From Leptolyngbya sp. SIO4C5 (lineage in GTDB: Bacteria > Cyanobacteriota > Cyanobacteriia > Phormidesmidales > Phormidesmidaceae): a stretch of 20,352 nt of DNA. Every line of letters starts with the position of its first letter. Within the stretch, counting starts at the first letter, position 1. A program made the position numbers and the translations under genes. Below, one piece after another: positions 1-7,290 of the stretch. The DNA is taken from assembly GCA_010671965.1 (NCBI GenBank), contig JAAHIC010000014.1, forward strand, positions 1-20,352, in the 5' to 3' direction. A model generated the notes under the pieces. The model did not search any database. It was not told where the DNA came from and saw only the letters and a list, made by a program, of their open reading frames with translations.

Positions 1-127
1 CAAAGCCCTAGAAGCAGGGCACGACCCCTTATAACCCGCCTGACGAGGCTAGCTAGCCACTAGCCGAAATCCCGACTAACCGGGATAGCGGGAGGCTTCC
101 AAACCCAACCGCAGCGATCGAGCTGAC
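1..127. repeat. Terminal direct repeat, copy 1 (circularity overlap)
   Basis: Identical to bases 20226-20352. The repeat runs from the last codons of the 19933-20259 gene into the recombinase leader, so joining the two copies gives one continuous 20,225-bp circle with an intact gene and leader. A length of exactly 127 is a common largest k-mer in short-read assemblers, so this is most simply an assembly overlap and not a biological terminal repeat. Confidence 0.95.
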
Positions 128-355
128 TTTCAGAAATAAGGGGCAGCAGACGACCTTAACAGAATTAGGGTCAGCTCTGCGCTGCCTTAGCTTAATTAAG
201 GTCAGCTCGATCAATTCCCTACAAGCAGCTCAGCTAATTACTTAAAAGATAAAACGGTCAGCGGCCTATGTGCCGAGTGACTTTACAGAATATCGGTAAA
301 AGCGGGCAACCCCTAAGAGATTCGGCTAGAGACTGTATACCTCAAAGGGTGATGT
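35..355 (+). ncRNA. Structured non-coding leader of the recombinase; candidate bridge-like RNA region
   Basis: No gene is visible between the stop of the upstream plus gene (base 34) and the recombinase start. Inverted repeats are dense. CCCGC 35-39 pairs with GCGGG 88-92 and encloses hairpins 47-52/60-65 (GGCTAG/CTAGCC) and 69-74/81-86 (ATCCCG/CGGGAT). A perfect 12-bp helix 116-127/201-212 (GATCGAGCTGAC) encloses a symmetric 14+14-nt internal loop (128-141 and 187-200). Inside it lie helix 142-150/176-186 and hairpin 152-159/165-172 with loop CAGAA. A further hairpin is 257-265/272-281. Known: IS110-family recombinases such as IS621 use a non-coding bridge RNA encoded next to the gene, with guide strands facing each other in internal loops. 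Inference: this leader could be such an RNA. Its exact ends and promoter are not established; TATAAC at 30-35 is only a weak -10 candidate. Confidence 0.5.
116..212 (+). repeat. Long hairpin with 14+14-nt internal loop
   Basis: The outer arms 116-127 and 201-212 are perfect reverse complements (12 bp). Then comes an internal loop of 14 nt on each side. The inner stem pairs GGCAGC 142-147 with GCTGCC 181-186 and AGA 148-150 with TCT 176-178, with a 2-nt bulge. The tip pairs 152-159 with 165-172, including one G-U. The stem/loop/stem layout resembles one guide loop of a bridge RNA. Such symmetry is unlikely by chance. Confidence 0.7.
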
Positions 356-1831
356 ATGAAAGTTGTAGGAATTGATGTCTCACGCGGCAAAGCAAACGTT
401 TGCATTTTGGAGGAGATACCCGCCGACCTATTAGAATTCGCCCGCAGCTATAAACCCATTGTCGTCAGCATCGCCAATGCCGAAGATTTACTAGCGCTGG
501 GTGATGTCTTTGTCATGGAGCCAACAGGCAGCGATCATAAACTATTTGTCGAAGTGCTGGAGAAACATCACCGCCCCGTCCTGGGAGTAACTGGAATGCG
601 AATTCGGAACTTTGCCAGAGACAGCGGCATATTGAATAAAAGCGATCGTGAAGATGCAGCAGTTATCGCGGCCTATGGCGTCCGGCACCTAAGCCAGCGC
701 AATATCAAAGCCTTCATTAGCTGCAAAAGCACGAGCTTAAAAGAGCATTATCTGGCTCTGCAAGCCATCAGAAAACAGCGAGTAGCCCTAATCGGGCAGC
801 TAAGAGCCAGACTTTGCTATGAAGTGCCAGAACTACACGATCGCAAAATTGCGGTTCGAGTTTGGGGCGATAAAAATCCGCCGCGCCTATGGCGAGTTCT
901 GGCAAAAGAATCGGGCCTAATTGATTGGGGCGTAACGCTGCCTGAAGAAACAGTAGGCCGAGGACTAAGCAGTCTTAGCTCAAACATAGCTACGCAAATT
1001 TGTAGCTTAGAGCGGCTTGAGCATGAAATGGAGTGCGAAGTAGATCAGATTATTGAAGCGCCTTGCTTTGCTCCTTACCGAAAAGTCTTCGACGAGTGGA
1101 ACATAGCCGACACTACCCGACTAGCTATTCTCGGCACTATTTACCCTATCGAGCAATTTTTAGGCGACAACGGCGAAATTGTTCGTAAACGAGTCCACGC
1201 TGGCGACAGCTCTAAGCACAATCGCACAGTACGCGATCGCAGTTTGAAACAATTCAAAAGAGCGATCGGCGCTGGCATGATGTGGATCCAAAGCGGCAAA
1301 AAAGAACTTTGGGTAAAGACAGGAAATCCAAAAGTTAGAGCCTCAATTTTTGGATACCTAAACGTAACAATCGTTCTGCGTCGTCAGCCTTCAAAACTAA
1401 GGCTAATGCAGAAATGCCCAGAACTAGAAAGCAGACTCGCTAACCTAAATAGGCGAAAAGCTAATGCCCTAATTAAAAGCGAGTACAGCCTAGCAGCAAT
1501 GCTCGATCGCTGGCTTGAGCCGCTAGGCCGAGTTAAAGAGCCGTGGAAGCATCCAGAGCTAATTCAAAAAACTGCTGAGTTTACCGCTGTCAGTTCTAAG
1601 ATTGCTCAGCTCATGATCTTCTATGAGCTAGCACCGCAATGCCAAAACAAAACACGGAACGAAAGAGTTATGAAAGTCTATAGCCGCTTTGTGACTTACC
1701 TATTCAGAGATTTAGTAGCAGCCTATAAAGACTCGAAAGATTCTTCTGAAATAACGTCAACTACAGAATTATCTTTATTAGACCATTTTGAGAGAGCAAT
1801 TGGTTTTTTTGCTACACCCAAGGTAGGTTAA
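356..1831 (+). CDS. IS110-family DEDD recombinase (putative element integrase)
   Basis: The RuvC-like N-terminal domain carries D7 (GIDVS), E55 (MEPTG), and D97 and D100 (KSDREDAA), which is the DEDD catalytic set. The C-terminal IS110/Transposase_20-like segment has SGKK near residue 313, followed by TGNPKVR, matching the family's nucleophilic serine motif. At 491 aa it is longer than usual members, with extra C-terminal sequence. The ATG follows AAAGGGTG, a fair ribosome site. The gene does not look like an independent IS: its 3' end overlaps the convergent tail gene by 20 bp, leaving no right end, while a 321-bp structured leader lies upstream. No other integrase is visible, so it probably integrates and excises the whole circle. 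Its sequence is visibly more AT-rich, with fewer HIP1 sites, than the structural genes, suggesting a separate origin. Family assignment is firm; its role as the integrase is inferred. Confidence 0.88.
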   Translation: MKVVGIDVSRGKANVCILEEIPADLLEFARSYKPIVVSIANAEDLLALGDVFVMEPTGSDHKLFVEVLEKHHRPVLGVTGMRIRNFARDSGILNKSDREDAAVIAAYGVRHLSQRNIKAFISCKSTSLKEHYLALQAIRKQRVALIGQLRARLCYEVPELHDRKIAVRVWGDKNPPRLWRVLAKESGLIDWGVTLPEETVGRGLSSLSSNIATQICSLERLEHEMECEVDQIIEAPCFAPYRKVFDEWNIADTTRLAILGTIYPIEQFLGDNGEIVRKRVHAGDSSKHNRTVRDRSLKQFKRAIGAGMMWIQSGKKELWVKTGNPKVRASIFGYLNVTIVLRRQPSKLRLMQKCPELESRLANLNRRKANALIKSEYSLAAMLDRWLEPLGRVKEPWKHPELIQKTAEFTAVSSKIAQLMIFYELAPQCQNKTRNERVMKVYSRFVTYLFRDLVAAYKDSKDSSEITSTTELSLLDHFERAIGFFATPKVG

Positions 1832-2366
1832 TCCCTAGAAAATTAGCATCATTCCACTGTTTGATCCAAGTTTTCTCGTCAGCAGCAAATCCCTGCACGA
1901 CTTTTTTCAGCTCAGCATCTAGATCAGCGATCGCCCGGCTGACACTGGCCTGCTTAAACTCATCCGGGGTCAAACTCTGTAGAGCAGTGCCAAGATCAGC
2001 CCGCGCCTGACTAACTGCTGGGTTCATCTTCCCCACCTGCTGCACTCGCTCAAATACCGGCGATCGCAGTAGCTCCATGTAGGCGTTTTGCCATTGAACC
2101 TGAGTGTTTAGCTGCTGTGGCTCAGGCATAGCGGCCCGGTATTGGTCGATCTTTGCCAGGTAAGGTGAGCGATCGCCCAGCTCAGGCGGTGGCGGCTGCT
2201 GATTACCGTCTTTGTTGACATAGTGCAGCTCCGGCGTCCACTGTTCAAAGGCATCAGTGACCCAAGCAAAATCGGGTTCTAGCTGCTGAAACTCAGCGAT
2301 CGTACAGCTAAAGCGATCGCCATAATTTTCTAGATTTACGCGATCGCCCACAATCCAAAATTTCAT
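1812..2366 (-). CDS. Unknown protein, possibly tail-fibre assembly partner
   Basis: This is the last gene of the late block. Its ATG overlaps the stop of the tail-collar gene as ATGA, so the two are translationally coupled. The 184-aa product is soluble and acidic, rich in W, Q and D, with a proline run near residue 58 and a predicted helical second half. It has no signal peptide, membrane segment or recognised catalytic motif. A small gene directly after a fibre or collar gene is often a fibre-assembly chaperone, and that is the only basis for the suggestion. The 3' end overlaps the recombinase gene tail-to-tail by 20 bp. Confidence 0.75.
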   Translation of the reverse strand: MKFWIVGDRVNLENYGDRFSCTIAEFQQLEPDFAWVTDAFEQWTPELHYVNKDGNQQPPPPELGDRSPYLAKIDQYRAAMPEPQQLNTQVQWQNAYMELLRSPVFERVQQVGKMNPAVSQARADLGTALQSLTPDEFKQASVSRAIADLDAELKKVVQGFAADEKTWIKQWNDANFLGINLPWV

Positions 2367-3223
2367 GCCTTAGCCCCCGTAAACCACAGCTCTGTATAGC
2401 TTTTCCAGGGCGACATGTTGTTATGAGGAGTCGAGCTAGGAGATCCCAGAATAAAATCTGTGTAGGCTACTCTCAATGCGGTTGTAGAGACGCCCGCATT
2501 GCCTGCCAGTGCAACAAGCTGATTGATCTGTATTTCGCTGCCGTATTTTGGCGTCCCGCCCGAATCGTTGGCCCAACCGTAAAAGTTGGTTGAGTCAAAA
2601 CCGACTGCTGTTCGGTGCTTATGCTGCATTTCGCCGGATTGCAGCGCGTGAGTTTCAGCCCCGCCCATCGAACCGATCGCCCGGTTAGTCAGAGCGGCCC
2701 CTTGCCCCGCCGAGAGAATCGCGCGGCCCCTCATGTCAGGAATGACCAGCCGCCGCTGAGCGGCCCAGTCAGCATCAGCCGAGGCCCCAGTGCTAGCAGC
2801 TCCGCCCGCTGAAGTCTGAAGGCTCCACCCAGCCGTACCTAATCCCAAATGCGGCCACAGCGATTTAAACAGCGCTTCTAAAGCGGTATTCGCCACAGCG
2901 GCCCCACTAGCAGCCGCGCCAATGCTAGCGCCGTTAGCCGGATACCACAGCCAGCCGCCCGCATCCTGCCACAACCCGCCCGCTAGCGATACCTGATAGG
3001 GCACATGAGCCACTGTGCCAACAGGCGGAACCAGCCCAGTGTCAGCAATCGAGTTGATCGCCCCTTGCAGCCCGGCGATCGCCCCTTGCAGCCCGCCCAA
3101 CAGCTCTAAAGTCCTCTGCTCAAAGTTACTCACCTCACTCACTTCGGGCACCTCCCCACCTGCCGAGAGAATCAGATTCTCTAGCCCTGCAATAAACTGC
3201 TGATTCCAATTTGTCGCCACCAT
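2363..3223 (-). CDS. Phage tail-collar / fibre-like protein
   Basis: The 286-aa product has the tail-collar pattern: a GTVAHVPY-like opening near residue 70, an ANGA segment near 97, TALEALFKSLWP near 115-125, IPDMRGRAILSAG near 161-173, GSMGGAETHAL, an HKH near 203, and a C-terminal NNMSPWKSYTELWF resembling the collar family's ending. This family forms receptor-binding fibre or collar parts of tailed phages. The N-terminal 60 residues are helical and may attach it to the particle. I chose the ATG at 3223, not the TTG at 3229, because it sits at the end of the leader repeat, as for the large terminase. No Shine-Dalgarno is visible. It is the only clearly tail-related gene in the element. Confidence 0.82.
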   Translation of the reverse strand: MVATNWNQQFIAGLENLILSAGGEVPEVSEVSNFEQRTLELLGGLQGAIAGLQGAINSIADTGLVPPVGTVAHVPYQVSLAGGLWQDAGGWLWYPANGASIGAAASGAAVANTALEALFKSLWPHLGLGTAGWSLQTSAGGAASTGASADADWAAQRRLVIPDMRGRAILSAGQGAALTNRAIGSMGGAETHALQSGEMQHKHRTAVGFDSTNFYGWANDSGGTPKYGSEIQINQLVALAGNAGVSTTALRVAYTDFILGSPSSTPHNNMSPWKSYTELWFTGAKA

Positions 3224-3345
3224 CGCCAAAACCGAAAAAAATTTCTTTCACGCTTGAGAGAGTTAGGTATCGGGGTGCCGGGGGGGTACCGGGGAGTAAG
3301 TCGATAGAGCGATCGCGTGGCCTTGGGTGCCCCCACCCGCAGCAC
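3224..3345 (-). promoter_or_regulatory. Leader repeat A upstream of tail-collar gene
   Basis: This stretch closely matches 11673-11795. The shared blocks, written on the plus strand, are CCAAAACCGAAAAAAATTT next to the start codon, then GAGAGAGTTAGGTATC, GGGGTGCCGGGGGGG, TACCGGGG.GTAAGTCGAT, GCGATCGC and GGGTGCCCC. Both copies end within 0-3 bp of a late-gene start codon and neither contains a Shine-Dalgarno. A promoter, an RNA element or a module-exchange site are all possible. GGGTG/CACCC on the minus strand could form a small hairpin just after the preceding gene. Confidence 0.7.
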
Positions 3346-3636
3346 CTACGCCTTAGCCACCTCAGCCTCAGCAATGGCCTTAGCCAGCTCAGATTTATTC
3401 ATCGAGCTATAGCCGCCGATGTCTAAGTCTTTGGCGATCGCCTTAAGTTCTGCTGCCGTGTGCTGATCTTCCAGCTCAGCCGCGCGGGCCTCTGCCGTTT
3501 GGGGAACGTCGCTAGGCGGTGGCTCAGCTTTGCCACCCTCATATCTAGCGTGTTGCTTGGGGTCAAACTCACTCTCATTGATGATGAGGTAGCCGCCTTG
3601 GCCATCCTTAATTTTTACCGTGGGTATCGCTGGCAT
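3346..3636 (-). CDS. Small protein with Rho-N-like C-terminal domain
   Basis: The 96-aa product has a disordered, charged, proline-containing middle. Its C-terminal segment (about residues 60-92, with LKAIAKDLDIGGYSSMNKSE) fits the Rho-N/SAP-like helix-extended-helix fold that binds nucleic acid. The ATG follows AGGTGAG, a good ribosome site, and the gene overlaps the end of the HU gene by 29 bp. In many phages a small protein with this domain follows the coat gene and may serve in head completion. Together with HU it places two likely DNA-binding proteins right after the coat gene. The precise role is unknown. Confidence 0.78.
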   Translation of the reverse strand: MPAIPTVKIKDGQGGYLIINESEFDPKQHARYEGGKAEPPPSDVPQTAEARAAELEDQHTAAELKAIAKDLDIGGYSSMNKSELAKAIAEAEVAKA

Positions 3637-3910
3637 CTCTCACCTGCTGCTTAAAAGTTTTACCCGGCGAAAAGTGCGGTATCGTCTGCGCTGGTATCGT
3701 CATCTCGTCGCCAGTCTTAGGGTTGCGGCCTAGCCGCTCTTTCCGATGCTTGGGCTCAAAACTGCCAAAGCCGACGAGGATGATTTTATTTCCAGCCGCA
3801 ACCTGCTCCTGCACAACGGCGATCGCCTCACTCAAAATCAGGTCGATATTTTTCTTAGTGGTGCCGTCGATGCGGTCAGCGATCGCCCCCACTAGCTCAG
3901 CTTTATTCAT
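3608..3910 (-). CDS. HU/IHF-family DNA-binding protein
   Basis: The product is 100 aa, the usual HU length plus a short tail. The N-terminal helices begin MNKAELVGAIADR. The saddle GFGSFEPKHRKERLGRNP and the arm segment PKTGDEMTIPA.TIPHFSPGKTFKQ match the HU/IHF signature, including the RNP arm tip that intercalates into DNA. HU bends and wraps double-stranded DNA. The ATG overlaps the coat stop codon (ATGA), so HU is made in coupling with the coat protein, which suggests a structural or packaging role; that role is inferred. Confidence 0.93.
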   Translation of the reverse strand: MNKAELVGAIADRIDGTTKKNIDLILSEAIAVVQEQVAAGNKIILVGFGSFEPKHRKERLGRNPKTGDEMTIPAQTIPHFSPGKTFKQQVRDASDTHGKN

Positions 3911-5043
3911 CCCGCAATTCTCACCCCCAGCCGCGCATCAACCAGCTTCGCGCCCCAGAGGCAGCTAATGTAAAAGCCTGTCTGGTGATACTCGTCCCGG
4001 ATTTCTAGCCGCAGCACAACCCCGGTCATATCATCCACCCAGGTCATAAAGTTCGAGGTAACACCCGGCAGGCTTAGCCGCGTGGCCGGACGGCTATCGA
4101 AGGCGAAGCAAAACGGATGGAAAGCTAGGTTTATCGCGTGGGCTGCTTTGAAGGTCAGCGCTGCGTTATCGGCCCAGGCCACTTGAGCGCCAGGGGCAAA
4201 GCTCAGCACCCCGCCCGCGTAGCTCTGCACCACGTAAGTCTGAGTGTCGCCGGCCACCGTAAAAATGTCGCCCAAAACAGGAGCATTCGCCCCCGTGTCG
4301 ATCGCCACGGAGCGATCGCCCACAGCTACCGCTGCTGAGTTCACTAGCCACCCCGCCGGAGTGCCCGCAGGGTTGCGGTGCTCAATGCCGTCTAGCCCGA
4401 CGTCTTCATACCAGTTGAAGCCATAAGCCCGGCTCACTTCCCCCTCTTGAATCGTTTCGCGGCTGCCGTATTGCAGGTATGAGCGGAAAGCTTCTAGGCC
4501 CGTCCCGTTGGCGTAAGCGTCGGTGTTGAGCAGCAGTTGCCGCATGAATTTGGGGCACTTCTGCTGAGTCAGCACTTTTTTGGCCTGCTGCGCTTCGGCA
4601 GGCGAAGCGGCGAAAGGGGTTGTCCCAGCCGCGCCCACATAGCCATAGAGGCCGGTGTATTGCCCAGCGATCGCCGCTGTGATGTCCTCGACAATCGGAC
4701 TGACTGCATTCGCCAAGAACATGGGTACCGCTGTCTCAGCGTTCTCTAGCAGCGTCACATGTTTCTCGGTCAGCGGAAAGTTCACCTCTTTCCAGTAGTC
4801 GAGCGGTACCTGTACGGTGGTCGGTGCCGGAGCCGCAGCAGACGCCGGAGGCACAGGCCCAGGAACCACAGTTCTAGAGGTAAATTCAGGCGGCACGATT
4901 ACCTCTGTTGTGCCCCCTCTACTTGCCCCCTGGGCGCGATCGCCTACGGTGACATGGTTTACCAGCATCGGCAAAGCGGTCTGCTGCCGAATCACCTGCG
5001 CCCCCAGCGCCAAGATTTTGCCGTAAAGATCGTCTAAAGCCAT
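3907..5043 (-). CDS. Major capsid (coat) protein, P22 gp5-like
   Basis: The product is 378 aa. Features of the P22 coat-like family are visible: an early strand segment with IVPPEF.SR, VPLDYWKEVNFPLTEK near residue 80, and helical AVSPIVEDITAAIAGQYTG. An inserted beta domain contains VAVGDRSVAID and GDIFTVAGDTQTYVV. The C-terminal part has NLAFHPFCFAF, DDMTGVVLRLEI and WGAKLVDARLGVRIAG. The protein would form the HK97-fold icosahedral shell. AGGAGG lies 11 nt before the ATG, inside the last scaffold codons, and the 3' end overlaps HU. Position after portal and scaffold supports the call. A Pro/Ala-rich linker lies around residues 60-75. Confidence 0.9.
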   Translation of the reverse strand: MALDDLYGKILALGAQVIRQQTALPMLVNHVTVGDRAQGASRGGTTEVIVPPEFTSRTVVPGPVPPASAAAPAPTTVQVPLDYWKEVNFPLTEKHVTLLENAETAVPMFLANAVSPIVEDITAAIAGQYTGLYGYVGAAGTTPFAASPAEAQQAKKVLTQQKCPKFMRQLLLNTDAYANGTGLEAFRSYLQYGSRETIQEGEVSRAYGFNWYEDVGLDGIEHRNPAGTPAGWLVNSAAVAVGDRSVAIDTGANAPVLGDIFTVAGDTQTYVVQSYAGGVLSFAPGAQVAWADNAALTFKAAHAINLAFHPFCFAFDSRPATRLSLPGVTSNFMTWVDDMTGVVLRLEIRDEYHQTGFYISCLWGAKLVDARLGVRIAG

Positions 5044-5050
5044 GTAGCTA

Positions 5051-5644
5051 CTAGCCTCCTATCTGTACTTTTCCGGTCAGCACATCGTTAGGATCAACGC
5101 CGCTAACGATGCCGTTTTGGGCCTGCACCCTGGTTGGCCCCTGCTCTGCGGGTTGGCCGCCTGCGGCTGCGCCGCCTGTCCCTGCCGCATCGCCTTCAGC
5201 GTGAAAGGCTTGCGGAAACCGTTCTTTTAGGCCGCCGAAGAATTCACCAGCCGAGCGATCGCCCGCGATCAAGTTCCCTTGCTCATCCCGGCTCAGGCTG
5301 CGCTGAGCAAAGGGCAAGACCAACTCCTCAAACTCTGGCCGCAGCCCGGCACTGTTCAGCCCCCGGTAAACGTCTAGCTGTAGTTCGGCCTGCTGAGCGC
5401 GATCGCCCAGCTTGCCGACCTGCTGCTGAAGCTGATCGCGTTCCGTTTGTAGGGTGCTGAGCTGATTGTTTACGCCGTTGAAGCGTTCGGCCTGCTGTAG
5501 GGCATCTCTAGCGGCTTGGGGGTCTAGCCCTTCATAAGGCTGCAAAGCCTGCTCTAGCTGCCCTAGCTGCTCTAGAGCGCTGCTGCCCCCTTCCACCCCC
5601 TGCAAGCCCTCTCTAAGGGCTGCTAGCTGTTCTTTAAGACCCAT
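5051..5644 (-). CDS. Scaffolding protein
   Basis: The 197-aa product is mostly helical, with a Q- and L-rich coiled coil (about residues 45-100, LSTLQTERDQLQQQ). It then has a Gly/Ala linker and a short conserved-looking tail, GIVSGVDPNDVLTGKVQIGG. This matches the make-up of phage capsid scaffolds, which direct coat assembly and leave before packaging. The ATG at 5644 is preferred over one at 5656 because GGAGGT sits 5 nt before it, inside the portal's final codons. It is located between portal and coat, where scaffolds are normally found. The start overlaps the portal end by 11 bp. Confidence 0.82.
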   Translation of the reverse strand: MGLKEQLAALREGLQGVEGGSSALEQLGQLEQALQPYEGLDPQAARDALQQAERFNGVNNQLSTLQTERDQLQQQVGKLGDRAQQAELQLDVYRGLNSAGLRPEFEELVLPFAQRSLSRDEQGNLIAGDRSAGEFFGGLKERFPQAFHAEGDAAGTGGAAAGGQPAEQGPTRVQAQNGIVSGVDPNDVLTGKVQIGG

Positions 5645-7046
5645 GCTTACCTCCATTCATGTCTAGAAAGTTTTCCGGGAAATACCGCTTTTGTTGAGCC
5701 AGCGCTAGCAATTGCTCGCGGCTCAAATCCCCACGCTCCCGCATTTGCAGAAACGCCATTAGCAGTTGCGGATCACTGCTAATCTGCTCGAAGAATTTTG
5801 TATTCAGCTCAGCTCGCCCGCCGCCAGATAGCCCCAGGTAGGCGGCATGAACTTGTAGGCAATCAGTCAGGCCAGCGGCGAAGTCAGACGCGAATAGATA
5901 CAGCTCGCTTTCAATCTTCGTCGCTTGAATGATCGAGGTTTGGGCGGCTTGGCGATCGCCCGGCTTCACCAGGTAATCAGCACCGAGAAAGTCCATCTCA
6001 GCTTCTAGATCCTGCACTTCCTGCCGACTCATCGCCAAGCTGTTAGCGTTCGGCTCGCTGAAGCCAAAGCTGCCGCCGATCGGCACGTCAACGGCCACGT
6101 TATAGCCCAGCTTGATCGGGGAGCCGTCACCCCCCACCCGTACCGGCTGCGGAAAGCAACAGGTGTGCATTTTCATCCGGTGGTCGCTCTTGACCTGGTA
6201 GTGACCAATATTTAGCGAGGCGAGGCTAAATAGGGTCGCGTTGCTTTGGTAGAAACCTTGGCGATCGCCGCCGTAGAGACAGACCAGCGGGATAAAGTCG
6301 AGGGGTTCCAGTCTGCCGCGCGATCGCCGCCCCATCACCCCGGATTTTTCGGGGACGTGGATCGCCCTATCTTCGCGCTGGTTATCCGCCTGAATCAGCC
6401 AGGTATCGAAGCGGCCCGGCGTCAGCTCTAGGTAAAACGTCTGGAACTGTTCGCCATACTTGCCAGCAGGCGATCGCCCCTGGTAGCAAATCACAGCCCG
6501 CGTCAATACGTCTCGGTTGCCCCGTGTCTCGTAGCTCCAGTTAATCAGTTGCAGCGGCGAGATATCACACCAAAAGGGCTGACGCTGCGCGGCCAGCATA
6601 TCAGCCCTGCTGTGTACCGATTCATCTACCTGGGGAAAGTCTACCAGAGCAAAGCTGTGGCCCAGCCGCAGCGCTTTCATGCCGATGCGAGCGGCCAGCA
6701 GATTGCCGTGTAGCCCACCAACGCCCAGCCGCTGCCAGTGCTGCTCTATCTCTGGCGGCACATCCAGCAGCTTTATGCCGTTGTTGAAGACGATGCCAAC
6801 GAAATCGCGGACGGCTTGCGCAAATTTGTCGGAGAAGGGCGATCGCTTTAGCCGGTTGAGATAGTCCTTATCGGTTTCGGTCGATTCCTGTGGCAGATAG
6901 CGGCGAGCTTTGGCTGTGGCCTTGATGGTGCCGTCAGCCTGAAACTCTACCCAGGCCCGCACCCCGGCGTAAGTATCTTCCAAAAACCGCCAGATGGGAG
7001 CTTGTGAGCGGTAGGCAGCACATTGATAGTTCGGCAGATCGGCCAA
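5634..7046 (-). CDS. Portal protein (DUF4055 type)
   Basis: The product is 470 aa. It shows the DUF4055 portal pattern: RRYLPQES.TETDKDYLNRLKRSPF near residues 48-73, a VRDFVGIVFNNGIKLLDVPPEIEQHW segment, GHSFALVDFPQV, a FWCDISPLQLINW segment, and a late AAQTSIIQATKIESELYLFASDFAAGL helix. Portals form the dodecameric ring through which the terminase drives DNA. The only usable start is TTG at 7046, because an in-frame TGA lies two codons upstream and no ATG or GTG follows soon; GGTGA before it serves as ribosome site. The gene begins a segment preceded by the 306-bp repeat-bearing spacer 7047-7352. Confidence 0.86.
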   Translation of the reverse strand: MADLPNYQCAAYRSQAPIWRFLEDTYAGVRAWVEFQADGTIKATAKARRYLPQESTETDKDYLNRLKRSPFSDKFAQAVRDFVGIVFNNGIKLLDVPPEIEQHWQRLGVGGLHGNLLAARIGMKALRLGHSFALVDFPQVDESVHSRADMLAAQRQPFWCDISPLQLINWSYETRGNRDVLTRAVICYQGRSPAGKYGEQFQTFYLELTPGRFDTWLIQADNQREDRAIHVPEKSGVMGRRSRGRLEPLDFIPLVCLYGGDRQGFYQSNATLFSLASLNIGHYQVKSDHRMKMHTCCFPQPVRVGGDGSPIKLGYNVAVDVPIGGSFGFSEPNANSLAMSRQEVQDLEAEMDFLGADYLVKPGDRQAAQTSIIQATKIESELYLFASDFAAGLTDCLQVHAAYLGLSGGGRAELNTKFFEQISSDPQLLMAFLQMRERGDLSREQLLALAQQKRYFPENFLDMNGGKHGS

Positions 7047-7121
7047 GTATCACCGTGAGACGCTTGCGACTCAACTAGTTTAGGCCAAAGCCCGCGCCCC
7101 GCAACACCGTAGAGCTAAATT

Positions 7122-7159
7122 TTCCGCAAGCTGTTTTAGGTTGGTTGCTTGCGGAAACG
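7122..7159. repeat. Inverted repeat TTCCGCAAGC, copy 1
   Basis: Arms TTTCCGCAAGC and GCTTGCGGAAA, an 11-bp perfect stem, with a 15-nt loop. Same arms as copies at 7186-7224 and 18170-18207, but an unrelated loop. Confidence 0.85.
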
Positions 7160-7185
7160 TCCGCGAACGCCGCCCTAAAACTCCA

Positions 7186-7224
7186 TTTTTCCGCAAGCTC
7201 CCCAATAGCCGCTGCTTGCGGAGC
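7186..7224. repeat. Inverted repeat TTCCGCAAGC, copy 2
   Basis: Arms TCCGCAAGC and GCTTGCGGA with a 15-nt loop, about 27 bp after copy 1 and in the same spacer. Confidence 0.85.
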
Positions 7225-7290
7225 ATCATCACTCAGCCCCTAATGAATAGCTCAGCCCTGGAGCGCGAACGCGCCGAGACATCGATGCTG

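Noticed and set aside
30..35. TATAAC as the promoter of the leader RNA
   Set aside because: No matching -35 box at the right spacing; kept only as a weak possibility.
1..127. Biological direct terminal repeat as in T7-like phages
   Set aside because: The length equals a common assembler k-mer and the join restores a continuous gene and leader, so a circular molecule is simpler. Read mapping across the join could decide.
356..1831. Recombinase as a separate IS inserted in the phage
   Set aside because: No right end or non-coding tail follows; the stop codon overlaps the convergent tail gene by 20 bp, and the upstream gene cluster reads straight toward it.
7122..7224. CRISPR array
   Set aside because: Only two palindromic units with unlike loops and one odd spacer; no repeat-spacer periodicity.
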